From contig NZ_FNFM01000007.1 in NCBI RefSeq assembly GCF_900101095.1, positions 124,001-188,000 of the forward strand: a stretch of DNA of 64,000 nt, written 5' to 3'. The notes beneath the pieces are model-generated. The model saw nothing but the letters and a program-made list of their open reading frames with translations, had not been told where the DNA came from and did not search any database. Below are positions 42,161 through 51,005 of the stretch, piece by piece; position 1 is the first letter of the stretch; the number at the start of each line of letters is the position of its first letter. The translations under genes were made by a program, and so were the position numbers. The stretch comes from Actinopolyspora mzabensis (GTDB lineage Bacteria > Actinomycetota > Actinomycetes > Mycobacteriales > Pseudonocardiaceae).

Positions 42161-44197
42161 TCAACGCTGCCCGCTGTCCCTCCCACCGTTGTTCTTCTCC
42201 CCGTTGCCCTCGTTCCCGTCTTCGGCTCCCCAGCGCACTGAGCGGCGGGGCGTGGGGGCACGCAGATCGACCCTGGTGGAGGACTCCAACTGCCACGGCA
42301 CACTGGTGACCATCACACCCGGCTCGAACAACAACCTGCTCTTGAGGCGGAGCGCACTCTGATTGTGCAGCAACTGCTCCCACCAACGTCCGACCACGTA
42401 CTCCGGGATGAAAACGGTCACCACATCGCGCGGACTGTCCCGCCGGATCCGCTTCACATAGTCCACGATCGGCCGAGTGATCTCACGGTAGGGGGATTCG
42501 AGCACCTTGAGCGGGACCGTGACGTCCCGTTCCTCCCAGGCGGCCACGAGCCGTCTGGTGTCCGAGTCGTCGACGTTGACAGTGATGGCCTCCAGCTCGT
42601 CGGGGCGGGTGGCGCGTGCGTAGGCAAGTGCCCGCATGCTCGGCAGGTGCAACTGCGAAACCAGCACCAGGCCGTAGTTGCGGGAGGGCAGTACCGTCGG
42701 CCCGTCGGTGCGACTCAGCTCCGCGCTGACCCGGTCGTAGTGCTTGCGTATGCCACGCATCAACAGGTAGCCGGCGACCATCGCGGCGATCGCGATCCAG
42801 GCACCGTGCAGGAACTTCGTGATCAGCACGATGACGAGTACCGTGGCGGTCATCGCGAGCCCGATCGAGTTGATCACGCGGGCCCTGCGCATGCTGGCCC
42901 GGGCGGACGGATCCTCCTCGGTACGTAACCGCCGATTCCAGTGTCTGATCATGCCGCTCTGACTCAGCACGAACGAGACGAACACACCGACGATGTAGAG
43001 CTGGATCAGCTTGGTCACATCGGCCTCGAACACGAGGACCAGCACGGTGGCGAACCCGGCCAGGAACAGGATTCCGTTGGAGAAGGCGAGCCGGTCGCCC
43101 CGGGTGTGCAATTGCCGCGGCAGGTACCGGTCCTGGGCCAGGACGGACCCCAGCAACGGGAAACCGTTGAACGCGGTGTTGGCGGCCAGCACCAGGATCA
43201 ACCCGGTGAAGAAGATCAGGTAGTAGACGGCGGGGGTGACCCCGCCGAACACCGCGTGGGCCAGCTGCGCGATCAGCGTCTTCTGCTCGTAGCCCTCCGG
43301 CGCCCCGATGAGCTGGTGCTGCGGATCCTCGGCGATGACCACACCGGTGATGCGGGCCAGCATGAGCAGCCCCATGAACATGGTGACGGCGAGCAGCCCC
43401 ATCCACAGCAGGGTCGTGGCGGCATTGCGCGGTTTGGGCTTGCGAAAGGCGGGCACACCGTTGCTGATGGCCTCCACACCGGTCAACGCGGCGCTGCCGG
43501 AGGAGAAGGCGCGCAGCACGAGGAAGACGAAACCGAGTCCGGCGATATGAGAGGGCTCCTGGGCCAGTTCGAAGCCCGCGCTCTCGGCTCGCAACTCCTC
43601 ACCGCGCACGTAGGTGCGGTAGAGGCCGAAGCCGATCATTCCCAGAATACCCAGCACGAACGCGTAGGTGGGCACGGCGAACGTGGTGCCGGACTCGCGG
43701 GCCCCCCGCAGATTCACGGCGGTGAGCAGGGCGATGGCGCCCACCGCGAAAGCGACCTTGTGCGTGGCCACGAACGGCACGACCGAGCCTATGTTGGCGG
43801 CGGCCGAGGAGATGGAGACGGCGACGGTGAGCACGTAGTCGACCAGCAGCGCGCTGGCGACCACGAGCCCCCAACGGCGGCCGTGGTTGGTGGTGGCCAC
43901 CTCGTAGTCGCCGCCCCCGGAGGTGTAGGCGCGCACGTTCTGGCGGTAGGAGGCCACCACCACCAGCATCACCGCGACGACGACGAGGCCGATCCACGGG
44001 CTGATCGCGTACGCCGATATGCCGGCCACGGACAGCGTGAGCAGGATCTCCTGCGGAGCGTAGGCCACGCTGGACATCGGGTCCGACGCGAACACCGGTA
44101 GGGCGATGCGTTTGGGCAGCAGCGTGCGCGACAACCGGTCACTGCGGAACGGTCGGCCCACCAGCAGACGCTTGGTCACGGTCGCGAGCTTGGACAC
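42161..44197 (-). CDS. APC family amino acid/polyamine permease with cytoplasmic C-terminal domain
   Basis: A 678-residue membrane protein with about 12 helices (residues ~30-480), including VFASDPMSSVAYAPQEILLT, YTSGGGDYEVATTNHGRRWG (the unwound-helix region of the APC fold) and FSSGSAALTGVEAISNGVPAFR. A ~190-residue soluble tail follows, starting near residue 500 (SRNYGLVLVSQLHLPSMRAL, TVNVDDSDTRRLVAAWEE), resembling a universal-stress-like regulatory domain. GTG at 44197 is inferred from homologues that begin MSKL and has no ribosome site; the frame opens at 44290. It is divergent from two trkA genes, so potassium (KUP-like) transport is a plausible alternative to amino-acid transport. Confidence 0.9.
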   Translation of the reverse strand: MSKLATVTKRLLVGRPFRSDRLSRTLLPKRIALPVFASDPMSSVAYAPQEILLTLSVAGISAYAISPWIGLVVVAVMLVVVASYRQNVRAYTSGGGDYEVATTNHGRRWGLVVASALLVDYVLTVAVSISSAAANIGSVVPFVATHKVAFAVGAIALLTAVNLRGARESGTTFAVPTYAFVLGILGMIGFGLYRTYVRGEELRAESAGFELAQEPSHIAGLGFVFLVLRAFSSGSAALTGVEAISNGVPAFRKPKPRNAATTLLWMGLLAVTMFMGLLMLARITGVVIAEDPQHQLIGAPEGYEQKTLIAQLAHAVFGGVTPAVYYLIFFTGLILVLAANTAFNGFPLLGSVLAQDRYLPRQLHTRGDRLAFSNGILFLAGFATVLVLVFEADVTKLIQLYIVGVFVSFVLSQSGMIRHWNRRLRTEEDPSARASMRRARVINSIGLAMTATVLVIVLITKFLHGAWIAIAAMVAGYLLMRGIRKHYDRVSAELSRTDGPTVLPSRNYGLVLVSQLHLPSMRALAYARATRPDELEAITVNVDDSDTRRLVAAWEERDVTVPLKVLESPYREITRPIVDYVKRIRRDSPRDVVTVFIPEYVVGRWWEQLLHNQSALRLKSRLLFEPGVMVTSVPWQLESSTRVDLRAPTPRRSVRWGAEDGNEGNGEKNNGGRDSGQR

Positions 44198-44612
44198 GGC
44201 CAAGAGCGTAGGAGGCAGCCCACGAACCGCTCCCGCGGGATCGCCCACCCGAGCCGCGTCCCGGGGCGGCACGGGTCTTCGTGGCATCATCCGCTGGCCA
44301 CTCCCGCCAACGGTGGTGTGCCCGGGCGCAACAGGCCGAAATCGGTGGCCACGAGCTCGCTGCGCACCGGAAACCGAACACCGGGGTCTCGCCAGGACCC
44401 CTGGGTGAGTGAGCCCCGCTTCACTCGATACGGTGCACCGGCCCGCGTCGACTCAACGCGTCGTGTCGAGCCGAGTCGTCGTCCGTCACCGGGCCGAGCC
44501 GTTCCGAGACACGGAGACTCGGCACAGCGACGGGTACTGTCAGAGCTGTGGGAAGGGTCACGGATCCCGACACAGTGGGTCCGGCAACCAGCCGAGAGCG
44601 AGGAAACCGGTC
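44198..44612. other. Divergent spacer between the APC permease and trkA genes
   Basis: This 415-base spacer must hold promoters for both directions. Open frames in it (for example 44318-44713) have no start signal and overlap the real trkA gene. No repeat or hairpin stood out. Confidence 0.4.
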
Positions 44613-45278
44613 GTGCATGTCGTGATCATGGGCTGTGGCCGAGTGGGGGCTTCCCTCGCGGCCGCACTGCAACGGCTCGATCACACCGTGGCAGTCGTGG
44701 ACAAGAACGGTGAGTCCTTCCACCGGTTGAGCAAACAGTTCCACGGTCAGTGTGTGACCGGGAACGGTTTCGACCGGGACGTACTGGTCGAAGCCGGGAT
44801 AGAACGGGCGGGCTCCTTCGCCGCCGTCTCCAACGGGGACAACTCCAACATCGTCTCGGCACGGGTGGCCCGGGAGACCTTCGGTGTGGGCCACGTGGTG
44901 GCACGGATCTACGACCCGAAACGGGCCGAGGTGTACCAGCGGCTGGGGATCCCCACGGTGGCCACGGTGCCGTGGACCACCGACCGGTTCCTCCGGATGC
45001 TGCTCCCGGAAGGAGTGGCAACGGAATGGCGGGACCCGTCCGGGAGCGTGGCCGTGCTGCGCCTGCCGTTGCACGAGAGCTGGGTGGGTAGGCGCACCCG
45101 TGACCTGGAAACCGCGACCGGGTGCCGGGTCGCGTTCATCATGCGGTTCGGCAACGGCGTGCTGCCGAAGTCGGACACGGTGGTGCAGGCCGACGACACC
45201 GTTTACGTGGCTGCGCTGTCGGGAACGATCACCGAGATAACCGCGACGGCGCAGCGCCCACCCGAGGAGACCCAGTGA
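44613..45278 (+). CDS. ceoB: TrkA family potassium uptake/channel regulatory protein (first copy)
   Basis: A 221-residue cytoplasmic RCK protein gating a potassium transporter. The RCK_N Rossmann fold begins VVIMGCGRVGASLAAALQRL, with VAVVDKNGESFHRLSKQF and the GNGFDRDVLVEAGIERAGSF ligand loop; SNGDNSNIVSARVARETFGV follows. The RCK_C half (SVAVLRLPLHESWVGRRTRD) ends DTVYVAALSGTITEI. GTG at 44613 follows GAGCGAGGA. It corresponds to mycobacterial CeoB and is coupled to the second trkA gene by a one-base overlap. Confidence 0.93.
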   Translation: MHVVIMGCGRVGASLAAALQRLDHTVAVVDKNGESFHRLSKQFHGQCVTGNGFDRDVLVEAGIERAGSFAAVSNGDNSNIVSARVARETFGVGHVVARIYDPKRAEVYQRLGIPTVATVPWTTDRFLRMLLPEGVATEWRDPSGSVAVLRLPLHESWVGRRTRDLETATGCRVAFIMRFGNGVLPKSDTVVQADDTVYVAALSGTITEITATAQRPPEETQ

Positions 45279-45949
45279 TGCGCATCGCCATAGCCGGAGC
45301 AGGCGCGGTCGGGCAGTCCATAGCGGGCGAGCTCCTCGAAGGCGGGCACCAGGTAATGCTCATCGAGCGCTCGGCGCAGAACTACCAGCCCAGAGCCATT
45401 CCGGGAGCACAGTGGGTGCACGCGGACGCCTGCGAGCTCTCCTCGTTGGAGGAGACCGGCATCGAGACCTGCGACGTGGTGATAGCCGCCACCGGTGACG
45501 ACAAGGTCAACCTGGTGGTCTCGCTGCTGACCAAGACGGAGTTCGCGGTGAGGCGAGTCGCGGCACGGGTGAACGATCCGCACAACGAGTGGTTGTTCAA
45601 CGAGGCGTGGGGAGTCGATGTCGCGGTCTCCACCCCGCGCATGCTGGCCGCGATGGTGGAGGAAGCGGTCAGTGTCGGTGACATCGTCCGGCTCATGACG
45701 CTGCGGCAGGGCCAGGCCAACCTGGTGGAGATGACCCTGCCCGAAGGAGCTCCGCTGGCGGGCCGCAGGGTCCGTGATCTGACCTTGCCCGCGGACGCCG
45801 CGCTGGTCACGATCCTTCGCGGCGGACGGGTCATCGTTCCGCAGCCCGACGACCCGCTGGAAGTGGGTGACGAGATGCTCTTCGTCGCCTCGGGCGACGT
45901 GGAACGCCGGATCAGCGAACTGGTGCACGACCCGCCCGACCCGGCCTGA
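45278..45949 (+). CDS. ceoC: TrkA family potassium uptake/channel regulatory protein (second copy)
   Basis: A 223-residue RCK protein, partner of the preceding one. MRIAIAGAGAVGQSIAGELL is the nucleotide-binding motif, with MLIERSAQNYQPRAIPGAQW, WVHADACELSSLEETGIETC and VIAATGDDKVNLVVSLLTKT. The C-terminal RCK_C domain (LVEMTLPEGAPLAGRRVRDL) ends DEMLFVASGDVERRI. ATG at 45278 overlaps the last base of the first gene's stop; a GTG three bases earlier is also possible. The pair probably gates a transporter with the permease or another Trk/Ktr channel elsewhere. Confidence 0.93.
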   Translation: MRIAIAGAGAVGQSIAGELLEGGHQVMLIERSAQNYQPRAIPGAQWVHADACELSSLEETGIETCDVVIAATGDDKVNLVVSLLTKTEFAVRRVAARVNDPHNEWLFNEAWGVDVAVSTPRMLAAMVEEAVSVGDIVRLMTLRQGQANLVEMTLPEGAPLAGRRVRDLTLPADAALVTILRGGRVIVPQPDDPLEVGDEMLFVASGDVERRISELVHDPPDPA

Positions 45950-45984
45950 GAAGCACCGGTCGCGAAACGGCGTTCACGACTCGC

Positions 45985-46022
45985 CCGAACGGCCGGTCCG
46001 AACGGTCGGTCCGAACGGCCGG
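45985..46022. repeat. Three tandem 13-bp repeats after the trkA genes
   Basis: CCGAACGGCCGGT, CCGAACGGTCGGT and CCGAACGGCCGG follow each other in the convergent spacer between the second trkA gene and the DUF3159 gene. Each unit contains a CCG..CGG inverted element, so the array could act as a terminator. Confidence 0.55.
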
Positions 46023-46057
46023 GAGGGACACGTGGCGACACCTCCCGGCAGCCGGGG

Positions 46058-46879
46058 TCATCCCATTTCCTGGCGCGGCCGCGGGGGAGACACCTCGCCG
46101 GCACCCCCACCGCCGACGGACTCCGCGGAATCGGCCTGGCGATCCTGTTCGGCGACTTTGCCGGCGCGTCGAATGGCCCACACCGTCACCAGCAGTGCCA
46201 GGGCCGTGAGCGGGTACCCCATGGCGATACGCGCCACAGCCAGCCAGCCCGTCTCGTCAGCGGCGTAAAGCCACTGCTGCACCACGAACTTGGCGACGAA
46301 AACGATCGTCCAGGCAAGCGTCGCCAGATCGTAACCCGTCAGGGCCCGCCGCTGCTGTCGCCACCGGAATCCGTGCCCGTTGAGCACGGACCAGACGACG
46401 CCGATCAGCGGCCACCGCACGAGCATCGAAACGAGGAAGACGCCACCGTATATCAGGCTGGTCCAGATCCCGAGCAGAAAGAACCCCTTGGCATCCCCCG
46501 TGCGGTAGGCGATGAAGGAACAAACCGCCACCCCGAGCACACCCGAGACGGCCGGTTGCAGGGGTTCCCTGCGGACGATCCGCACCAGGGCGAGCACGAG
46601 GGAGCTCGCGATGGCGATCCAGATGGCCGGAACCATCCCGACCAGCGAGTTGGCGACAACGAACACGACTATGGGAACCGCGGAATAGGCGAGACCGCTG
46701 ACACCGCCCATCTGTTGCAGCAGTGTCTGCTCGGCCCCGTCACCCCCCTCGGTGGGGACACGTATCCCGAGCGGCGCCTTGGGCGACCCGGTGGCCCCAT
46801 CGGACCCGCCGTCGGACGCCTCGTCGTGACTCCGGGCGGGGTCCGCCCCGTCCGGAGTGGATGAACCGGATTCAGTCAT
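46058..46879 (-). CDS. DUF3159 domain-containing membrane protein
   Basis: A 273-residue integral membrane protein of unknown function. A ~45-residue acidic Gly/Ser-rich N-terminus precedes about six helices: LLQQMGGVSGLAYSAVPIVV, NSLVGMVPAIWIAIASSLVL, QPAVSGVLGVAVCSFIAYRT and GFFLLGIWTSLIYGGVFLVS match DUF3159. Its ATG (46879) overlaps the OB-fold gene stop by four bases (ATGA), so they form an operon. The C-terminal tail is polar and Gly-rich. Confidence 0.9.
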   Translation of the reverse strand: MTESGSSTPDGADPARSHDEASDGGSDGATGSPKAPLGIRVPTEGGDGAEQTLLQQMGGVSGLAYSAVPIVVFVVANSLVGMVPAIWIAIASSLVLALVRIVRREPLQPAVSGVLGVAVCSFIAYRTGDAKGFFLLGIWTSLIYGGVFLVSMLVRWPLIGVVWSVLNGHGFRWRQQRRALTGYDLATLAWTIVFVAKFVVQQWLYAADETGWLAVARIAMGYPLTALALLVTVWAIRRAGKVAEQDRQADSAESVGGGGAGEVSPPRPRQEMG

Positions 46880-47253
46880 GCGGTGTTCTGCAACTCGTAG
46901 TAGGGATTGTAAAGAACCTTGTGACCATCACGATCGGCAATCCGACCACGGGCCTTTATAGTTCTGCCGGGTTCGATACCGGTGATCTGACGCCTGCCGA
47001 GCCAAACCAATGTCACCCCGTCGGTGCCGTCGTACAACTCGGCTTCCAACGTGGGAACCGAGGCCTTGGGCGCCATACCGACACAGCGGACTCGCCCCAA
47101 CACCTCCGCTTGTTCACCGCACTTGCAGTCGCACGCCCGCCTGGCCCCGCTCGCCCGCGACCTCTCGGAGAGGTCGTCGGCGTCGAGTTCGGCGACGTCG
47201 CTGGTGAGGCGGCGTACGAGGCGGCGGAGGTAGCCGTCTCCGGTATTGCTCAT
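46876..47253 (-). CDS. OB-fold nucleic acid-binding domain protein
   Basis: A 125-residue small protein with an OB-fold: VLGRVRCVGMAPKASVPTLE, ELYDGTDGVTLVWLGRRQIT and GRTIKARGRIADRDGHKVLY. A short Cys-containing element (ARRACDCKCGEQAEV) precedes the fold. The start is ATG at 47253 (an upstream ATG at 47301 lacks support). It is conserved in this position next to DUF3710 and dut in actinobacteria; the role is unknown, perhaps RNA or DNA binding. Confidence 0.88.
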   Translation of the reverse strand: MSNTGDGYLRRLVRRLTSDVAELDADDLSERSRASGARRACDCKCGEQAEVLGRVRCVGMAPKASVPTLEAELYDGTDGVTLVWLGRRQITGIEPGRTIKARGRIADRDGHKVLYNPYYELQNTA

Positions 47254-47403
47254 CTCGCGCTCCTGTGCGCAGTGGGCCAGTGTGCCCGCCCGGGTTCTCA
47301 CCCGTGCGAGTTCAGCCTAGTCTCGTAGTCCAGCCTCGTGGGGGTAACGACGGTCCGAGCGAATGACTTCCGAGGTCGGATCCCAGCCGGAGCACGAGCG
47401 ATC

Positions 47404-48039
47404 TCAGGCTCCCGCCTGCTCCTGCTGCTGCTGGATGTGCTGCGCGATCTCGTCGGGAAGCTCGATCGGCAGCGGGGTACGGACCGGCATGGGATCCGAA
47501 CCGCGATCGACGACCGTCTCGTCCATGACCGCGTACAGCAGCTTCGTGCACGAGTCGAGGTCCTCGGACGGGCTGGCCGCAACGCCGCGCAGCAACCACC
47601 GAGGCCCGTCCACGCCGACGAAGCGCAACGAGGTCCTGTCCGTGTCGGCCACGAGTTCGGTGTCCCAGATTCCCTGCTCGTGACGCACTCGGGCCCCGTC
47701 GGAACGCAACTGCTCGATCAGCTCCTGGCGCACCTCCTGCCAGAGGTCGCCGGTTCGCGGAGCGGCGAACGCACTGACGGTGAGCCGTCCGGAAGGAGTG
47801 AGCAGGTGCACGGCCCGCACCGGACCCTCGGGATCGACCTCCACCTGCAGCTGGCTGTTCTCCGGCACGGGCAACCGCACCGATCCGAGATCGAGCCGTT
47901 CGACTTCGTCGTGCGGAGCCTCGTGCGTGTCATAAGGTCCGCCGTCGGGCACGGAATCCGCCCCGTCGTGATAGTCCTCGCTGACATCGGAACCATCCGC
48001 GTCATTCTCGCGTCCGTCGCGACGGCGCCATCCGAACAT
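47404..48039 (-). CDS. DUF3710 domain-containing protein
   Basis: A 211-residue cytoplasmic protein. After an acidic, disordered N-terminus (MFGWRRRDGRENDADGSDVS) the DUF3710 domain runs through ERLDLGSVRLPVPENSQLQV, AVHLLTPSGRLTVSAFAAPR and LWQEVRQELIEQLRSDGARV to DGPRWLLRGVAASPSEDLDS. The ATG at 48039 is four bases after the dut stop, so the two are probably one transcript. Function unknown. Confidence 0.9.
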   Translation of the reverse strand: MFGWRRRDGRENDADGSDVSEDYHDGADSVPDGGPYDTHEAPHDEVERLDLGSVRLPVPENSQLQVEVDPEGPVRAVHLLTPSGRLTVSAFAAPRTGDLWQEVRQELIEQLRSDGARVRHEQGIWDTELVADTDRTSLRFVGVDGPRWLLRGVAASPSEDLDSCTKLLYAVMDETVVDRGSDPMPVRTPLPIELPDEIAQHIQQQQEQAGA

Positions 48040-48043
48040 CCCG

Positions 48044-48550
48044 TCAGACCTCCGTACTACCGGTCGTATTGCCTGGGTCGCCAACCTCGGCCGAACCCGT
48101 CAACGCGCTGTGACCTCCGGTCGAACCATAACCGTCGGAGCCGCGTACCGACTCCGGCAGTTGGACGACCTCCTCGAAAACGGCGTGTTCGACACGCTGC
48201 ACCACCAACTGGGCTATTCGGTCCCCCCGCCGCAGCACGATCTCCCGTTCCGGATCATGGTTGATCAAGCACACTTTGATCTCACCCCGGTAGCCCGCGT
48301 CAACGGTTCCCGGGGCGTTGACCACGCTGAGCCCCGAGCGGGCTGCCATCCCGGAACGCGGGTGGACGAAACCGGCGAAGCCCTCCGGGAGGGCTATGGC
48401 GATCCCGGTACCGACCACAGCACGGTGCCCGGGTCGGAGCACCAGGTCCTCCGCAGTGACGAGATCCGCACCGGCATCACCGCTCCGGGCGTAGGACGGG
48501 GGTTGTATTTCGGGATCCACACGAGTAAGCAGGACCTTCACGCTTGGCAC
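48044..48550 (-). CDS. dut: dUTP diphosphatase
   Basis: Hydrolyses dUTP to dUMP, keeping uracil out of DNA and feeding thymidylate synthesis. The 168-residue trimeric-type enzyme shows its motifs: [58 protein letters not shown] (catalytic Asp), [18 protein letters not shown] and the C-terminal [13 protein letters not shown] (P-loop-like motif V). GTG at 48550 is preferred as start because a -10 TAGTCT lies eight bases upstream, suggesting a leaderless message; TTG at 48559 is the alternative. Confidence 0.95.
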   Translation of the reverse strand: MPSVKVLLTRVDPEIQPPSYARSGDAGADLVTAEDLVLRPGHRAVVGTGIAIALPEGFAGFVHPRSGMAARSGLSVVNAPGTVDAGYRGEIKVCLINHDPEREIVLRRGDRIAQLVVQRVEHAVFEEVVQLPESVRGSDGYGSTGGHSALTGSAEVGDPGNTTGSTEV

Positions 48551-48558
48551 GGGGCGCA

Positions 48559-48568
48559 AGACTACCCT
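48559..48568. promoter_or_regulatory. Overlapping divergent -10 elements for dut and DUF3093
   Basis: Only 24 bases separate the dut start (48550, leftward) and the DUF3093 start (48575, rightward). TACCCT (48563-48568) is correctly placed as rightward -10 and TAGTCT (48564-48559 on the other strand) as leftward -10; they share two base pairs. Both messages would be leaderless, and the promoters could not be occupied at once. Confidence 0.5.
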
Positions 48569-48574
48569 GAAGAC

Positions 48575-49114
48575 GTGTCGGATAGTTCAGAAGCGGCCCA
48601 CGAAAGCGGTCCCACGACCGGGTTGAATGACACGAGCGGAGAGATCCGCTACCGGGAACGGCTGCACGTCTCCTGGTGGAGCTGGCCGTTGCCGCTCGTG
48701 GCGGCCGCCCTGCTGGCCGCCGAGGTGCACATGGGGTATCCGGGCATTCGCGCGTGGCTGCCCTACGTGGTGCTGTTGCCGCTGTCGATAGCCCTGCCGC
48801 TCTGGCTGAGCCGCACGCGCCTGGTGGTCACCGAGCGGGAACTACGGGCGGGCAACGCGCGGCTGCCGCTGCGGTTCGTCTCCGACGTCGAGGTGATCCC
48901 GCGGGAACGGAAACGACGAGCACTCGGGCCGGAACTGGATCCGGCGGCTTTCATGCTGCACAGCCCCTGGGCACCAACCGCCGCACGAATCTGGTTGGAC
49001 GATCCCGACGACCCGACCCCCTACTGGGTGGTCAGTACGCGGCATCCGGAACGATTGGCCGAGGTACTGCGGTACGACCGAGGGCAGGTCGGCGGGGACC
49101 GGCGAGAGGAGTAG
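48575..49114 (+). CDS. DUF3093 domain-containing membrane protein
   Basis: A 179-residue protein with two adjacent hydrophobic helices ([20 protein letters not shown] and [20 protein letters not shown]), then a cytoplasmic beta-rich domain ([40 protein letters not shown]) as in DUF3093. The GTG at 48575 has no ribosome site and seems leaderless. It is divergent from dut, the same arrangement as in mycobacteria. Function unknown. Confidence 0.9.
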   Translation: MSDSSEAAHESGPTTGLNDTSGEIRYRERLHVSWWSWPLPLVAAALLAAEVHMGYPGIRAWLPYVVLLPLSIALPLWLSRTRLVVTERELRAGNARLPLRFVSDVEVIPRERKRRALGPELDPAAFMLHSPWAPTAARIWLDDPDDPTPYWVVSTRHPERLAEVLRYDRGQVGGDRREE

Positions 49115-49312
49115 CCGGGGATACGGCCCCGGGCTACGCGCGCCGCATCCGGACGGGCCGGGCGGCGGATGGGCTCGATACCGAACGGGGTCGGTGAAAG
49201 CGTGCCACGGTGGGAGCGACACCTCGGCCGCAGCACGCGTTGAACGTGAACAGCGGACTGGACGTGCGTTTCGTCACATCCAGCCCGCTCTCGGGTCCTC
49301 GACCCGCGCGTT

Positions 49313-49615
49313 TCAGGCCGCGCAGTCGCGGCAGACGTATTTCCCGTTCCGCTCCCCCGCCAGTCGATTGCGGTGGTGCACCAGGAAACAGCTGGAGCAG
49401 GTGAACTCGTCGGCCTGCTTCGGGAGCACCTTGACCGTCATCTCCTCACCGGAGAGGTCGGCTCCCGGAAGCTCGAAATTGTCCGCGATCTCACCCTCGT
49501 CCGTGTCCACGGAACCGGACTGAGCATCGTTGCGTTTGGCCTTGAGCTCTTCCAGCGAGTCCTCGGGAAGGTCCTCGGACTCGTTGCGCCGCGGAGCGTC
49601 GTAGTCGGTGGCCAT
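49313..49615 (-). CDS. DUF4193 zinc-ribbon-like protein
   Basis: A 100-residue, acidic, actinobacterial protein. The N-terminus MATDYDAPRRNESEDLPEDS and middle ADNFELPGADLSGEEMTVKV are typical. Two CxxC pairs (EFTCSSCFLVHHRNRLAGER and YVCRDCAA at the very C-terminus) form a zinc ribbon. Its position between DUF3093 and cei is conserved in actinobacteria. Function unknown; essential-like conservation suggests a core role. Confidence 0.92.
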   Translation of the reverse strand: MATDYDAPRRNESEDLPEDSLEELKAKRNDAQSGSVDTDEGEIADNFELPGADLSGEEMTVKVLPKQADEFTCSSCFLVHHRNRLAGERNGKYVCRDCAA

Positions 49616-50173
49616 CTCGTTTCACCCCTGCATTTGTGGAGATTTGCAATGGTGTGCCGCTGGTCAACGTTCCAGGGCTCCAATTTGTGCCCGCACGCGA
49701 GAGTGGCGGAGGTCTCCGTTCGTCCTGCGCTCCAAGTTCCCCCGAAACGAGCGACCGACCTCAACCTCACAGCGTGGAGCGCGGGAAGGGTAGCTCATCC
49801 CGGAGCGAGATACGCACCGGGTCACCCGTAGGTGTGGTATGTGCTTCACCCCGCCGCCGGGGAACCCTGTGACCCGAGCAACAGCATGGCAGGGTGGACA
49901 CGGACGGACGAACGGACGCGGAGAACGACCTCGGTCAGCCGCCGAGGCGGTGGGGCGCTCCACCGTTTCCACGAACCGCTCCAGCAACGTAACGGCACAC
50001 CTGACAACGACGAAGACACACGGGCAACAACTTCGACACGACTGTTCGCACGATGCCGCGTAGTCGCGTATCAACACCTAAGCTGATTGAGCGGACAGTC
50101 GATTCGGTGCGAAACCGTTTCGAATGAACTCACCGGGACGAATGACGGCTCGATCAGGGGAGGCTGGCAGAAC
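49616..50173. other. Divergent spacer between DUF4193 and cei
   Basis: This 558-base spacer is AT-richer near 49616-49690 (DUF4193 promoter side). A TAAGCT hexamer near 50081 could be a -10 for the cei direction. Open frames (such as 49664-50077 on the minus strand) have no ribosome site and atypical composition, so I do not call genes here. Confidence 0.4.
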
Positions 50174-50887
50174 GTGTCCACCGCGAGCACAGGAAAAGGG
50201 CTGCGGGGTCCGCGGTATCGACGCCGGCGTCCATTGCCCGCGTTGATCCTGCTCGCCGTACTCGCCCTGTTGTCGGGTTTCGTCTGGACCAGGGTGTTCG
50301 AATCGACCGAGTCGGTGGAAATGGCGACTCGCTGCAACTTGCCGGAAGCCGAAGCGGGCACCTCGGCGGCGAACCCCGGCGAACCCCCCACGAAGACACC
50401 GGCGGGCACGATGCTGTCCCGCGAAGCGTTGGACGGCACCGCGCCGGCTCCTCCGCAGGACGTCCCGGTGCACGTGTTCAACGCCAACGGCGAAGCCAAT
50501 CAGGCCACCCTGGTCACCGAGGAACTGAACAATCTCGGATTCGCCAAGGGTGGCGACCCGGCCAACGATCCGATCTACACGGATTCGAACCTGAAATGCC
50601 ACGGGCAGATACGTTACGGCCGTGCGGGCGCCGGAGCCGCCCGCACGTTGAGCCTGATCGCCCCCTGCGCGCAGCTGGTCCGTGACCAGCGCCCCGGCAC
50701 CGGGGTGGATCTGGCGCTGGGCTCGGAGTTCGACGGGGTACGCGCCACCCAGCAGGCCCACCAGGTGCTGCAGCAACTCAAGAACTGGGCCAAGGAGAAC
50801 CGCCGCAGCGGAGCCGACCAGCAGCGGGTGGGCCAACCGAACGTATCCGAGGAGCTGCTCGACGCCGCCCGTGACGTGCACTGCTGA
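50174..50887 (+). CDS. cei: Envelope integrity protein Cei (LytR C-terminal-like domain)
   Basis: A 237-residue membrane-anchored extracytoplasmic protein. A basic N-terminus (RGPRYRRRRPLP) leads into one transmembrane helix (ALILLAVLALLSGFVWTRVF). The extracytoplasmic part contains a LytR_C-type domain with two cysteines (TRCNLPEAE, LKCHGQIRYG) and ends DAARDVHC; PVHVFNANGEANQATLVTEE is the core segment. The M. tuberculosis homologue (Rv2700) is needed for envelope integrity and virulence. GTG at 50174 has GGGGAGG ten bases upstream. It sits between DUF4193 and suhB as in mycobacteria. Confidence 0.9.
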   Translation: MSTASTGKGLRGPRYRRRRPLPALILLAVLALLSGFVWTRVFESTESVEMATRCNLPEAEAGTSAANPGEPPTKTPAGTMLSREALDGTAPAPPQDVPVHVFNANGEANQATLVTEELNNLGFAKGGDPANDPIYTDSNLKCHGQIRYGRAGAGAARTLSLIAPCAQLVRDQRPGTGVDLALGSEFDGVRATQQAHQVLQQLKNWAKENRRSGADQQRVGQPNVSEELLDAARDVHC

Positions 50888-51005
50888 CCGTTGCCGCTTT
50901 CGGGCTCACGGGACCGGGAGTTTCCCGGCCCCGGAGCGGCACCGGCGCGGCACCGAAGCGGGTCCCCGCCCGGCTACCGGAAGAGTTCCGCGGCACGCGG
51001 AGTCG

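Noticed and set aside
49664-50077. 137-codon minus-strand frame in the DUF4193-cei spacer
   Set aside because: No ribosome site, Arg/Cys-rich composition and no resemblance to a protein family.
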